Of a stretch of 64,000 nt of DNA, positions 10,201-18,472 are shown in pieces. The stretch lies in NCBI GenBank assembly GCA_020635495.1, contig JACJZQ010000002.1:1-64000 (forward strand), written 5' to 3'. Position numbers and translations under genes: made by a program. The notes beneath the pieces were generated by a model, which was given only the letters and a program-made list of their open reading frames with translations, did not search any database and was not told the DNA's origin. How positions within the stretch are numbered: the first letter of the stretch is position 1; each line of letters opens with the position of its first letter. The stretch is from Flavobacteriales bacterium. Lineage in GTDB: Bacteria > Bacteroidota > Bacteroidia > UBA10329.

Positions 10201-10745
10201 AGGACCTTGTAGATGAGTTGCACAGATACTTCGTAAAGTTTGATGAGATAATAGGCAAGTACTATCTGGAGAAGATAAAGACCATTGGAGACGCGTACAT
10301 GTGTGCAGGTGGCGTACCCATCAGAAATAGCAGCAACGCCATAGCAATCACTCTTGCAGCCTTGGAAATCAGAGACTTCATGAAGGAAATTGCCGCAGAA
10401 AAGAAAGCGAACGGTCAGCAAGCATTGGAAATTAGAATTGGAATCCACACTGGTCCGCTTACAGCTGGAGTTGTGGGTATGAAGAAATTCGCCTACGATA
10501 TTTGGGGAGATACCGTGAACACGGCCAGTAGGATGGAATCCTCTTCAGAGCCTGGTAGGATCAACGTTTCGGGAACCACTCATGAGATGATCAAAAAGTA
10601 TTTCGAAACCGACTATCGAGGTCAGAAAGAAGCTAAAGGAAAAGGGTTGGTAGAGATGTATTTCGTGAATGCCATTAAACCGGAATTCTCTGTGAATGGC
10701 GAAGGAAAAGTCCCAAACAATGGGTTGATTGAACTTATCAGCTAA
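7257..10745 (+). CDS. Propeller-receptor class III adenylate cyclase
   Basis: The product has 1162 residues from ATG 7257, chosen because it opens a clean signal peptide (MRLRVVFLSLFLIGW). The periplasmic part is a two-component-type beta-propeller followed by a Y_Y_Y domain (about 800-870). A membrane helix lies at ~878-902, then a short coiled coil and a class III nucleotide cyclase domain (~935-1140). The catalytic set is complete: Asp968 in FTDFKGFT and Asp1012 in TIGDAYM bind metal, Lys1008 and Asp1081 (YDIWGD) select adenine, and NTASR supplies the transition-state residues. It should make cAMP in the cytoplasm in response to a periplasmic signal. A charged, Gln/Lys/Glu-rich coiled-coil insert of ~175 residues (about 362-535) interrupts the propeller, which is unusual. 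The esterase gene follows after 5 bp. Confidence 0.9.
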   Translation: MRLRVVFLSLFLIGWSSLGWSQNGLPFMTNIELNRQFSDSRIRSIIQDSEESMYFSTARGVLRFDGSRWIRIATPSPALKLVHDKVSNRVFVGLKDGAVEVLRSDSGTYEVQPIKGISNGQPINQILTTEGNVFFIGESEIYRLSSLDNEPAERFEFSEMLISGAFTHDKQLYLLFFRDGLFKWTERELEVIGGYVSVADDQMLFAFESDEGTFIGFDSDKVYRFRSGKLSPIKPHLQKFLSENLLSDGILLNDSLMALSTLAGGAVVANIATHDIRYRFDYSSGAKDNEIFCLGKDSDMGLWLAYQEGLTRVDLLQPVKSFSGYPGLEGNLTASLMVGNQLHVGTGNGVFILKKATSQAEMKRMMDDMIRKREVSKSQQEETYVPPVQHQPQQAQKSETADLIERFKEDPAEVKQELSKKEIRELKKEIRKRRKEERQNKTAAEQIEDFFTGGGDAEEEVPEKQENKSSEPDPMKELIPNPETGPSGSGMTAPPGSGGSKRVQPKVLSKEKAQEQVEEQSQKLKDLRNSYLFKKVEGIDVKCRQLVQLGDQVFAATNNGLYLIKGEKSENLTPGLYINHVNQNSDGTKLLMATSDGVYQLDKTADKWQASSLNNNVRFVAYNVIEDADNNLWAGTDNGAYRYFLDEVKYYPLPEILNERVLVANAYGKVHFLLPNSLYHYVPGTDTVLPAQLPEIPSSEQLEYMLGDNGRVWMRSSYSWHVLNGEEFVSILPYLDLFEDIRNLSTDASGNIYVIDRGLNLYSLEHRTASSEYRFNTYIRQVANEVGQPFAMIGDAKIITEGGSLIFSVSAPFYLKNDGTEYQWRIDGFRGWSKWSDKTDIDPGVLPPGEYTFQVRARNILGEVSEIKTLEFSVPKPLFLRWYFLLLYVLVLVLIVWGIIKYRERSLRETQRILENEVEKRTADLAKAKERTEELLLNILPKETAEELQISGKATARHYNQVSVLFTDFKGFTQFAESTKPQDLVDELHRYFVKFDEIIGKYYLEKIKTIGDAYMCAGGVPIRNSSNAIAITLAALEIRDFMKEIAAEKKANGQQALEIRIGIHTGPLTAGVVGMKKFAYDIWGDTVNTASRMESSSEPGRINVSGTTHEMIKKYFETDYRGQKEAKGKGLVEMYFVNAIKPEFSVNGEGKVPNNGLIELIS

Positions 10746-10750
10746 CACTT

Positions 10751-11599
10751 ATGCATCGGAGTTTCTTGCTGATATTAACCGTATTCCTAGTAACTGGCTG
10801 CAACAAGGAAAAGTGGTTTTGTGGAGATTGCATTGAATACGATTTCAACGGAACCGAACGACAGTATCTCGTTCACATTCCGAACGATCTTCCTCCAAAT
10901 GCTCCGTTATTATTTGCGTTACATGGCTACACTGGTTACGCGCTTCATGTAGATGGTGCATTGAACCTGAACAAATTGGCGGATGACCACGGCTTCGTGG
11001 TATGCTATCCGCAAGGTTCTTTAGACAACACAAGAACCCCACATTGGAATGCCAGATTGGAACTGAGCAATACGGATGATATTGGTTTCCTCTCGGCATT
11101 GGCGGTTTCACTTCAGAGCGAATATGACTTAGACCCGAACAAGACGTTTACCTGTGGCATCTCAAATGGTGGATTTATGAGCTACACGCTTGTAGCTGAA
11201 GCACCACAAATATTCAAAGGTGCTGCTTCTGTAATCGGGACCATGAGCGGTTACACGTGGGAGAATAGAAATTCCATTCAGCCCTCTCCTATTTTACAGA
11301 TATCCGGCACCAACGACAATGTGGTTCCGTATGATGGGACAATGAGCACCAACAACGGTTGGGGTGGCGCACCGCACATTCACACGGTCATTGATTTTTG
11401 GAAAGACCTGAATAATTGTAGTCAAACCGATACGATTCAAGTTTCCAACCTTACAACTGCGTACATTCATTCTCTAGGTACTGACAGTGCTCAGGTCTGG
11501 TACTACGAAGTTGAAGGAATGGGCCATGAAGTCCCACAAGAAGCAGCCCACGGTGTGGATGCCGGAGAACTCATTTGGGAGTTTTTCTCACAATATTAA
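10751..11599 (+). CDS. Lipoprotein esterase of the PHB depolymerase/feruloyl esterase (LpqC) family
   Basis: A 282-residue alpha/beta hydrolase with a lipoprotein signal (LVTGC, Cys17). The oxyanion-hole region is FALHGYTGY, the nucleophile elbow GISNGGFM, the likely catalytic Asp is in SGTNDNVVPYDG and the His in GMGHEVP. Family members cleave short polyester, feruloyl or acetyl-xylan esters outside the cytoplasm; the substrate here is not known. It starts 5 bp after the cyclase stop, so both are probably on one mRNA. A second member of the same superfamily, without a lipobox, is at 46433-47392. Confidence 0.88.
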   Translation: MHRSFLLILTVFLVTGCNKEKWFCGDCIEYDFNGTERQYLVHIPNDLPPNAPLLFALHGYTGYALHVDGALNLNKLADDHGFVVCYPQGSLDNTRTPHWNARLELSNTDDIGFLSALAVSLQSEYDLDPNKTFTCGISNGGFMSYTLVAEAPQIFKGAASVIGTMSGYTWENRNSIQPSPILQISGTNDNVVPYDGTMSTNNGWGGAPHIHTVIDFWKDLNNCSQTDTIQVSNLTTAYIHSLGTDSAQVWYYEVEGMGHEVPQEAAHGVDAGELIWEFFSQY

Positions 11600-11610
11600 A
11601 ACCACAAAAA

Positions 11611-11633
11611 AGCCCGTCAGTTTTTGACGGGCT
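11611..11633. terminator. Bidirectional intrinsic terminator
   Basis: AGCCCGTCA and TGACGGGCT form a perfect 9-bp stem with a GTTTT loop. An A-run (11606-11611) on the left gives a U-tract for the minus-strand cargo gene ending at 11661. The plus-strand esterase ends 11 bp upstream, so the hairpin probably serves both convergent genes. Confidence 0.85.
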
Positions 11634-11660
11634 CTCTTAAGTGAGTCTTGAAGCGTTGGA

Positions 11661-14534
11661 TTACTCCACAACTATTCTTCTAGAGAATATTCCGCGGTCA
11701 GAAGTCAATTTCAATAGATAAACACCAGCTGATAAACCGGACACATCCAGTGTATTGTTTCCGGCCTGAGCAATGCTTGCAGAAATCAGGTTACCGGCAA
11801 TATCCAGCATTCTTACTTCCACAATTCCATCAACCGAAGCAGGAATATCTATAGAAAGAATTTCCGTAGCCGGAGATGGATAAACAGATACATCGGATAA
11901 TTCTCCTTCTTCCATACCCACGGTTCCAACAGATACCACCACCTCTTCTCTATCGCTTACACACTCAATGGCCTCAGCTTCTACCTCCCAATCGTAGTAA
12001 TAATAGTAATACTGTTGGCTAGAAGTGTTTGCTCCTGTAATAGAAGCTAACCCAGCTACATCATAAGGGAAATTTACCTGCGCAGAGTTGTTGTCTCTCC
12101 AGAGTGAATTGTTGCTTTCCTGTACTCTGAAACGATAATTGGTTCCAGGGGTAAGAAGCCAATCCAAAGTAACCCTAGATTCACCATCAGGAATATTGAA
12201 TGCACCGGAATGAATTGTAGTGCCATTGTCGTCTTCAATATAGATGGTGCGAATTGCAGTTCCTGACGCATACACCTTTACAGACTTCAATGTCATGTTT
12301 TCCAATACGTCAAAGAATAAATAGAACCCATTCGAGTTATGGTAGGCACCACCACTAGCTGTATTGTCAGTTTTAGCTCCATAATCAATTCCACCTCCAT
12401 AGGTATGAACCTCTTCTACCCAAAACGAAGTTGTTGTAGAAACAGTTGGTGTAGTAAAACTGGCTCCTGTACCAATAGGACTACCTCCAGAAGCTTGATC
12501 ATACCAGTTGAAGTTTGAGCCACTACCTATTGCTGTAAGATCTGCCGTACCTGTTGTAGGAATCTGAACATCATCAGCAGTTGGAGCTGGAGCAGCCAGA
12601 ACTTCCACATCTATTGTTGAAGATGTAAAATCATCACAAACTCCAGTAATGGTAACCGAGTAGCTTCCTTCTTGTGTTACCTCAACGCTTTGAGAACTTC
12701 CAAGTCCGTTTGACCATTGATAAGCTGATGCCTCTGTTGAGGTAAGTGTCACACTTCCACCTTCGCAGAAGGTCAGATCACCCGTTACGCTTATCGCTGG
12801 TGTTTCATCTGGTGAAACTTCCACTTCTATTGCAGCGGAGACTGACGAACATGCAGATCCAGCGTTTGAATCGGTTACACGCACCATGTATGTTCCAGCC
12901 TGAGAAATAGTAAGCGATTGTCCGTTGGAACCATCAGACCACTCGTATGTGTATCCGGCACCAACAGGAGCTTGAAGTTCCAGTGTTTGTCCTTGACATA
13001 GAACAGTTGGTCCATTGCTTGTGATAAATGCCTCTGGGGCCACACATGTGTTCTCTATAATGGTCAAGTACTGATTTGGTGAAGGGTTCTCCACCACTTG
13101 GTGAATTCCTGAAGATGGCCAATCTACAACCACACTATCAATGCTGGTACTCTGACCAATTCCGAAATAATTGATGAGAGAATTACAGATTCCATAGCTC
13201 TCTCCAGATCTTACTTCTCTTGTCTGAACACCCCAATCGCCATAAATTCTAACAACCGATCCAATGGCGCTCCTGTTTGAAATAGTTCCTTCAAGGTCTA
13301 CAGCTAGCCAGTTATTGTCGTTTCCATCGTTGATCCAAACAGCATCTGGTGTGTTAGATGGGTTGGTGTAGATAGTTGCGTAGCTTCCATAAACATCCAA
13401 AAATCCATCATGATTCAAGTCTCCAGTAGCAATACTGTACATACCTGAGTTTCCGAAAGCACCTTCAACACGAGTAAACGTCTTATCTCCGTCATTCATG
13501 TAAAGCGCGTAGGTAGGTGTTCCAGATCCTGTTACCAGAATATCAACAAATCCATCATTGTCAAAATCTCTCATCAACCCTTGAATTGGTGTTGGAACCG
13601 CATTATCCAAACCAGTGCTTGAGAAAATATCCGTGAACACACCGTTAATGTTTTCCAACATCATATTGCTTACATCGTGGTTAGTGATGAATGCATCAAA
13701 ATCTCCATCATTATCAAAATCTTGGAAATCCGTAGACCAAGACTGTGCTCCAATTCTTAGTCCATTTGCATTGGTAAAATCTTCCGTGTAGTTATTGTTT
13801 CCATCATTGATGAACATCTGATTGATCCTTCTCGGATCGTTTGAATTGGAAACATTCTGTCGACAATGCGTTATGTACAGATCAAGGTCACCGTCAAGGT
13901 CATAATCTGTGAAGGTTGACCCGTAGTTACCTGAACCATCCCAAGAACCCCATCCAGGGTTATTGGTTGGAGTCATTGGAATGATGTTGTCTCCAGAATA
14001 TGAAAAATTACCACTACCATCATTCTCCCAAATTCCGCTTGGTCCGGTATCACCACAGGAGAAAAAGTCAAGGTCTCCATCAGCGTCCATGTCGGCAAGA
14101 TTTACGCATTGCGTAGCCAAACTATATGTTGGTAGCTCGGAAACAGTGTACGCGGTTCCATTAGCATTTGCCTTGGCATAATCAGGTCTACCACCGAACA
14201 ATCCAGAGAAAACATCGCTATGACCGTTGTTGCTTGCATCACCAACAGCCATACCCCATGCGTCTCCATTATCCATTTCCTGTCCCGTTTCCAGTCCTAC
14301 CCAGACACCATCCATTTTCTGGAATTCGATCTTGAGATTTCTTGCATCATCTAGAATTACGATGTCATCCAATCCATCATTGTTTACATCGTTAACAGTA
14401 ACGGCCACACCGCTGTAATGCGTGGGGTCGCTTAAGTTAGATACCTGATTGGTAAATGAAACTTGACCGAATCCTGCAAAGGCTGTGAAAACCAGAACTG
14501 CAAGTCCAGACATTGACTTAGTAAAGTGGTTCAT
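11661..14534 (-). CDS. Secreted FG-GAP/ASPIC-UnbV (CRTAC1-like) protein with T9SS sorting domain
   Basis: A 957-residue exported protein. After the signal peptide (ends FAGFGQ) come FG-GAP/VCBS-type units with acidic calcium loops (DVNNDGLDD, DMDADGDLD, DYDLDGDLD, DFDNDGDFD), forming a propeller up to ~400. An ASPIC/UnbV domain follows at ~405-495 (RSAIGSVVRIYG, VRSGESYG, SVVVDWPSG-like). Then come two Ig-like segments (CQGQTLELQAP, CEGGSVTLTS) and a jelly-roll-like region with a run of tyrosines. The last ~85 residues are a type A T9SS sorting domain (VSVYPSPATE ... GVYLLKLTS). It is probably delivered to the cell surface by T9SS for adhesion or carbohydrate contact; no enzymatic motif is seen. 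Confidence 0.92.
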   Translation of the reverse strand: MNHFTKSMSGLAVLVFTAFAGFGQVSFTNQVSNLSDPTHYSGVAVTVNDVNNDGLDDIVILDDARNLKIEFQKMDGVWVGLETGQEMDNGDAWGMAVGDASNNGHSDVFSGLFGGRPDYAKANANGTAYTVSELPTYSLATQCVNLADMDADGDLDFFSCGDTGPSGIWENDGSGNFSYSGDNIIPMTPTNNPGWGSWDGSGNYGSTFTDYDLDGDLDLYITHCRQNVSNSNDPRRINQMFINDGNNNYTEDFTNANGLRIGAQSWSTDFQDFDNDGDFDAFITNHDVSNMMLENINGVFTDIFSSTGLDNAVPTPIQGLMRDFDNDGFVDILVTGSGTPTYALYMNDGDKTFTRVEGAFGNSGMYSIATGDLNHDGFLDVYGSYATIYTNPSNTPDAVWINDGNDNNWLAVDLEGTISNRSAIGSVVRIYGDWGVQTREVRSGESYGICNSLINYFGIGQSTSIDSVVVDWPSSGIHQVVENPSPNQYLTIIENTCVAPEAFITSNGPTVLCQGQTLELQAPVGAGYTYEWSDGSNGQSLTISQAGTYMVRVTDSNAGSACSSVSAAIEVEVSPDETPAISVTGDLTFCEGGSVTLTSTEASAYQWSNGLGSSQSVEVTQEGSYSVTITGVCDDFTSSTIDVEVLAAPAPTADDVQIPTTGTADLTAIGSGSNFNWYDQASGGSPIGTGASFTTPTVSTTTSFWVEEVHTYGGGIDYGAKTDNTASGGAYHNSNGFYLFFDVLENMTLKSVKVYASGTAIRTIYIEDDNGTTIHSGAFNIPDGESRVTLDWLLTPGTNYRFRVQESNNSLWRDNNSAQVNFPYDVAGLASITGANTSSQQYYYYYYDWEVEAEAIECVSDREEVVVSVGTVGMEEGELSDVSVYPSPATEILSIDIPASVDGIVEVRMLDIAGNLISASIAQAGNNTLDVSGLSAGVYLLKLTSDRGIFSRRIVVE

Positions 14535-14690
14535 TATAGTGTTGATTTAGAGTAATCTGATTAATTCGCTGCTGAAAGTAGTATTTCCCCTTGAAAGCGA
14601 AAGTGACTTAGGTCTTGATTATTTAAGAATGTAAAGTTGAATACAAACAATGATACCTGATTAGAATGCAATAAGTTATGTATAGAGCAG

Positions 14691-14722
14691 TTTGTGTTCA
14701 TCTAACCAAAAACCGACCTTTG
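14691..14722 (+). promoter_or_regulatory. Bacteroidota-type promoter for the lipoprotein pair
   Basis: TTTG at 14691-14694 and GACCTTTG at 14715-14722 (consensus TAnnTTTG, one mismatch) are separated by 20 bp, the spacing of the Bacteroidota -33/-7 promoter. The ATG of the lipoprotein follows at 14739. The rest of the 204-bp divergent gap (14535-14738) is AT-rich, and I see nothing else in it. Confidence 0.6.
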
Positions 14723-14738
14723 CGTCAAACCAATAGAC

Positions 14739-15422
14739 ATGAACACCATTAAACTTTTGTTTGCATTAGGACTTTTCTCCGCTATGATCGGCTGTAATGT
14801 GGAAGATTCTGGAGACGTGAATCAGGACAAGATCTGGACGCAGTACGAGTTGTTTTACAACGAAAATGATGACAAGACGGTGGCTGTTGCCCGATTCAGG
14901 TTCGGAAGTCCCACTGGAACTCTTCTGCAGTTGAATGAAGATGCTTCAGTTTCATTCAATGGGGAGGAACTGGATTACAATGCCTGGTACTTGGGGCATA
15001 CCAGAGAGTTTGCAGGCTGGGTTGACTCTGGCACCTTCGTCTATATGGATCTTGACCAATTGACCTTCACCAACACAGTAATGCCGTATGATTCTATTGG
15101 ATTTCCAGTTGGGTTTGATACCATCTACAGATCCATGGCCAATACCTTGGCGTGGGATGGAACTCCTTTGGCACCCAACGAGCATGTAGGTCTTTTTGTT
15201 GGAAGTTGGGCATGGGGAGATGACGCCCTTTACGTTCAATCCGCAGATAATGCAACGGATATTGTAATGGGCACCAACCAATTGTCCAATGTTCCCGTAG
15301 GCCCCTCTACCCTTTTCATGGACAGATGGACACAGGTAGATGCAGTGCAGGCCACCAGCGAAGGTGGAATCGTTGTAGGAAAATACAGAGCTACTAACCG
15401 TCAAGTACAAGTAGTAAATTGA
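14739..15422 (+). CDS. Hypothetical lipoprotein, first of a tandem paralogous pair
   Basis: The protein has 227 residues with a lipoprotein signal (AMIGC, Cys19). The mature part is beta-rich and begins NQDKIWTQYELFYNEN, followed by a FRFGSPTGTLLQL block, and it ends GGIVVGKYRATNRQVQV. The same blocks occur in the next gene (DQDKIFTHYQLSYDEN, FRFNNQDGTRLQL, GGLIQGSYQPTNRTF), so the two arose by duplication. I do not recognise a known family; a surface or periplasmic binding role is only a guess. The stop TGA (15420-15422) is contained in the four-base overlap TTGA with the next gene's start. Confidence 0.8.
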   Translation: MNTIKLLFALGLFSAMIGCNVEDSGDVNQDKIWTQYELFYNENDDKTVAVARFRFGSPTGTLLQLNEDASVSFNGEELDYNAWYLGHTREFAGWVDSGTFVYMDLDQLTFTNTVMPYDSIGFPVGFDTIYRSMANTLAWDGTPLAPNEHVGLFVGSWAWGDDALYVQSADNATDIVMGTNQLSNVPVGPSTLFMDRWTQVDAVQATSEGGIVVGKYRATNRQVQVVN

Positions 15423-16087
15423 GAAAGACAACCTTATTCATACTGTTTGTTGTAGGACTGGCTTCCTGCAAAAAGGAAGTAACAGTAAACGTAGATCAAG
15501 ACAAGATTTTCACTCATTATCAGCTTAGCTATGATGAGAATTCGAACACTACAACAGCTAAAGCAACCTTCCGATTCAATAACCAGGACGGAACCCGTTT
15601 ACAGCTGTCGGAACCAAGTACCGTAACGGCCGATTCTCAAACCATGGAATGGTCTGAAGAGAACGGCAACTATACCAAAGAATTTTCTGGTTTGGTGCCT
15701 ACGGTGCTTTTTCAGTGGGTTGATCTAGATGGAAATTCATTCAGCAATACGGCCGAAATAAGAGACATTGACTACCCTGTTACCTTGCCAGATTACTCAT
15801 ACGCTGATTCGGTAAACTATTTCCAGTGGGAAGGCGCTGCGTTGGATTCCTTTGAGTCTGCATCTATTACCTTTTACGGTACCAATCAAGCTAGAGTGTT
15901 TGCTGTAGATTCAATTGCGGCAACTACCATTACTATTGACTCTGTAAGATTGTCGCAAGTTGATAGTGGTGAAGTACTTCTGGTTCTCAAAAAACTGTAC
16001 AGCCCAGATCTTGTTGAAGGAACAAGCAAAGGCGGATTGATACAAGGTTCATATCAGCCCACCAACAGAACATTTATTCTGAACTGA
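15419..16087 (+). CDS. Hypothetical lipoprotein, second of the tandem pair, TTG start
   Basis: The protein has 222 residues with a lipoprotein signal (GLASC, Cys17). It is read from TTG at 15419: the signal peptide MRKTTLFILFVVGLASC begins exactly there, and the next in-frame Met is far inside the mature domain. TTG and the upstream TGA share the tetranucleotide TTGA, the TTG version of an ATGA coupling overlap. It is clearly paralogous to the preceding gene over its whole length (start, middle and end blocks). Function unknown. A strong terminator follows 2 bp after the stop, so these two genes form a closed two-gene operon. Confidence 0.82.
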   Translation: MRKTTLFILFVVGLASCKKEVTVNVDQDKIFTHYQLSYDENSNTTTAKATFRFNNQDGTRLQLSEPSTVTADSQTMEWSEENGNYTKEFSGLVPTVLFQWVDLDGNSFSNTAEIRDIDYPVTLPDYSYADSVNYFQWEGAALDSFESASITFYGTNQARVFAVDSIAATTITIDSVRLSQVDSGEVLLVLKKLYSPDLVEGTSKGGLIQGSYQPTNRTFILN

Positions 16088-16089
16088 AA

Positions 16090-16119
16090 AAGGCGGCCAA
16101 TTGGCCGCCTTCTTTTTTT
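16090..16119 (+). terminator. Intrinsic terminator of the lipoprotein operon
   Basis: AAGGCGGCC and GGCCGCCTT form a perfect GC-rich stem around AATT (16090-16111), followed by C and seven T (16113-16119). The A-rich left flank could let it act on the minus-strand gene ending at 16136 as well. Confidence 0.88.
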
Positions 16120-16135
16120 CAACTAGAATCTGAAC

Positions 16136-16387
16136 TTATTGTTTTACACCTTTTACATCCAGTTTCAGATTCTTCTTGCCCGACTTATTTGCGTCTCCAA
16201 TTGGCACCCACAGCGATTCTGATGCATCTGCGGTTTTGGCGTCTGAAGAAACACCCGCTTTTACATCCAATTTTTTACCGCTTAATGCTGGCTTTTCTGC
16301 GTTCTGACCAAGGTCTGAAGGTGCTTGCTGAGCAAATACAGCACTTCCTACAAAAGCTAAGGCAACTACTAACAAAGACTTTTTCAT
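16136..16387 (-). CDS. Small secreted protein, Lys/Ala-rich
   Basis: An 83-residue protein with a clear signal peptide (MKKSLLVVALAFVGSAVFA, then QQAPS). The mature ~63 residues are Lys, Ala, Ser and Asp rich and contain two similar stretches, GKKLDVKAG and KKNLKLDVKG, perhaps a short internal repeat. No cysteine and no known domain. I do not recognise it; it is probably a periplasmic or secreted peptide. It is divergent from the histidine kinase at 16512 (124-bp gap) and faces the lipoprotein operon terminator. Confidence 0.7.
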   Translation of the reverse strand: MKKSLLVVALAFVGSAVFAQQAPSDLGQNAEKPALSGKKLDVKAGVSSDAKTADASESLWVPIGDANKSGKKNLKLDVKGVKQ

Positions 16388-16511
16388 GATTTCAAGTTTT
16401 TATGGTTCGATGCTGTAGTTCCAACAGCCGTGCCAAAGTCATTTTCCGATTCAAAACTCACTTTAACACTTCGTTATAACAGTTAGATTCTACAGTCTGT
16501 AAATTCGCAAC

Positions 16512-17777
16512 GTGACAAGGAGAACCATCAGAATAGTAATTGCGTTGGCCACAATTTCCATAGTGGGGCTTTTCGCTACGCAATTGTATTGGATGGATAA
16601 AGCGTTCGACCTTCGCGAACGCGAGTTCAACGACCGAGTAAATATTGCGCTCCGCTCTGTGGCTCAAGAGATCATGCTTCTGGCAAAAGACAGTTCGGAT
16701 GTGCCTCCGGTCAGGCAGTTGTCTTCCAACTATTTTGTGGTCAGTACCAATGATACGCTGCACCCTTTCCTGCTAGAAAGTTTGCTCGACAATGAATTCA
16801 GAAGCCGGAACCTGAAAACCAATTTTGAGTACAGTATTTACGATTGTTTTACCGATAGTATGGTATACGGAGGTATGGTTGTTCTCTCGGAAGAACCTAC
16901 GCTGAATACCGATAAAACAACTATTCCCAAGTGGGATGGAGACAGCCACTATTTCGGGGTTTACTTCCCTGAAAAACAGAGTTATCTGCTCAGTCAGATG
17001 AGCATTTGGCTGTTCAGTTCGTCCATTCTATTGGTGGTAATCATCTTCTTTGCTTACACACTTTGGGTCATTCTAAAACAGAAACGGCTTTCAGAGATCA
17101 AGAACGATTTCATCAATAACATGACGCACGAGTTCAAAACACCTATCTCAACAATATCTTCTTCTGCAGAACTGTTGAAAACAGGGAACCTTGACTCAGA
17201 TGCTGAAAAGAGAGCGCGCTACTATCAAATGATTGCCGATGAGAGCAATCGTCTGAAACTGCAGGTAGAGAAAGTGTTGCAAATGGCGCAGTTTGAGAAA
17301 AGTGAGATCGATCTTCAACTTGTCGAATGCGATCTGCATGCGCTCATCAAACAGGCGGCTGGTAGTGTCCAATTCCTACTTGACGCCAGAAACGGTCGGA
17401 TCGAATTTGCTCTCGAAGCGAAAAACCACCAATTGAAAGTGGATGAACTGCATTTTACCAACATTATCCGAAACCTTCTCGACAACGCCATAAAGTATTG
17501 CAATGACGATCCGAGAATCAAAATCTCTACCATGGATGTTTCCAATGGAATTGAAATTTCTGTTCACGACAACGGAATTGGCATAACTCCTTCTGAGAAG
17601 AAACAAGTGTTCGAAAAATTCTACCGTGTTCCAACTGGAAACGTGCATAATATCAAAGGATTCGGGCTTGGCCTTTACTACGTGAAATCGTTGGTTGAGG
17701 CGCATCACGGCAAAGTAAAAGTTGCAAGTACCGCAGAAGGCAGTACGTTTATCATCACACTACCATCGCTTAAATGA
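16512..17777 (+). CDS. Membrane sensor histidine kinase
   Basis: A 421-residue kinase read from GTG 16512, which opens the first membrane helix (IRIVIALATISIVGLF). A periplasmic sensor of ~135 residues follows, then a second helix (~165-190). No HAMP domain is obvious. The HisKA dimerisation helix carries NNMTHEFKTPIS with phosphoacceptor His206. The HATPase domain shows the N box (NLLDNAIKYC), HDNGIGI and GFGLGLYYVK. It should autophosphorylate at the inner membrane and pass phosphate to the response regulator encoded next, with which it overlaps by 4 bp (ATGA at 17774-17777). The signal sensed is unknown. Confidence 0.93.
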   Translation: MTRRTIRIVIALATISIVGLFATQLYWMDKAFDLREREFNDRVNIALRSVAQEIMLLAKDSSDVPPVRQLSSNYFVVSTNDTLHPFLLESLLDNEFRSRNLKTNFEYSIYDCFTDSMVYGGMVVLSEEPTLNTDKTTIPKWDGDSHYFGVYFPEKQSYLLSQMSIWLFSSSILLVVIIFFAYTLWVILKQKRLSEIKNDFINNMTHEFKTPISTISSSAELLKTGNLDSDAEKRARYYQMIADESNRLKLQVEKVLQMAQFEKSEIDLQLVECDLHALIKQAAGSVQFLLDARNGRIEFALEAKNHQLKVDELHFTNIIRNLLDNAIKYCNDDPRIKISTMDVSNGIEISVHDNGIGITPSEKKQVFEKFYRVPTGNVHNIKGFGLGLYYVKSLVEAHHGKVKVASTAEGSTFIITLPSLK

Positions 17778-18472
17778 AAAACACCACATCGTATCGCATT
17801 CTTCTGGTTGAAGATGATGAGAACCTCGGCTTTGTGGTGAACGACCTGCTGGAAATGGAAGGCTATCAGGTTCGATGGGTAACGGATGGTGAGGCAGGTT
17901 CGAAAACGTTTCAAGACTTTCAGCCGCATTTAAGCGTGCTCGACATCATGCTTCCAAAAAAGGATGGTTACACCCTAGGCGAAGAGATAAAAGTAGCTTC
18001 TCCGCAATCGCCTCTGATCTTCCTGACGGCCCGAGGCATGGAAGCAGACCGTGTCAAAGGATTTCAGGCCGGTGCCGAAGATTACATAACCAAACCGTTC
18101 AGTAATCAGGAGTTCCTGCTTCGGGTTAAGGCAATCCTTGCTCGGTGTTACCCTGATTCCGACATGAAGGCTCAGAACACATACCACATTGGTGAGTTTG
18201 AATTTGAACCAGTCAATCTGCTTTTGAAGCACCAGTCAGAAAACAAACAATTGACGCAAAAGGAGTCTGATGTTCTGAAATTACTGTGTCAGAGCATGGG
18301 AGACACAGTGAAACGAGAACTGATTCTGAGTTCCGTTTGGGGAAATGCAGATTACTTTACGGGAAGAAGTCTGGATGTTTTCATCTCAAAACTCCGTAAA
18401 TACTTGAAAGCCGATGAGAATATTCAGATTGAGAACGTCCATGGAGTTGGGTTCCGCTTACGCGTGAGTTAA
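17774..18472 (+). CDS. OmpR-family response regulator
   Basis: The protein has 232 residues. The receiver domain (1-125) has the acidic pocket EDD, phosphoacceptor Asp57 (SVLDIMLPKKDG), Thr in LTARG and Lys107 (ITKPF). A winged-helix DNA-binding domain follows (~135-232; QLTQKESDVLKLL, then GRSLDVFISKLRKYL and the VHGVGFRL wing). It is translationally coupled to the kinase. The last codons (GTG AGT TAA) fall in the left arm of the inverted repeat that brackets the next gene, so the insertion may have replaced the original terminus by a few residues at most; the wing ends normally. Confidence 0.94.
   Translation: MKNTTSYRILLVEDDENLGFVVNDLLEMEGYQVRWVTDGEAGSKTFQDFQPHLSVLDIMLPKKDGYTLGEEIKVASPQSPLIFLTARGMEADRVKGFQAGAEDYITKPFSNQEFLLRVKAILARCYPDSDMKAQNTYHIGEFEFEPVNLLLKHQSENKQLTQKESDVLKLLCQSMGDTVKRELILSSVWGNADYFTGRSLDVFISKLRKYLKADENIQIENVHGVGFRLRVS

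Noticed and set aside
16090..16111. 22-bp perfect palindrome considered as an operator
   Set aside because: It is followed at once by seven T and stands right after an operon end, so a terminator explains it fully.
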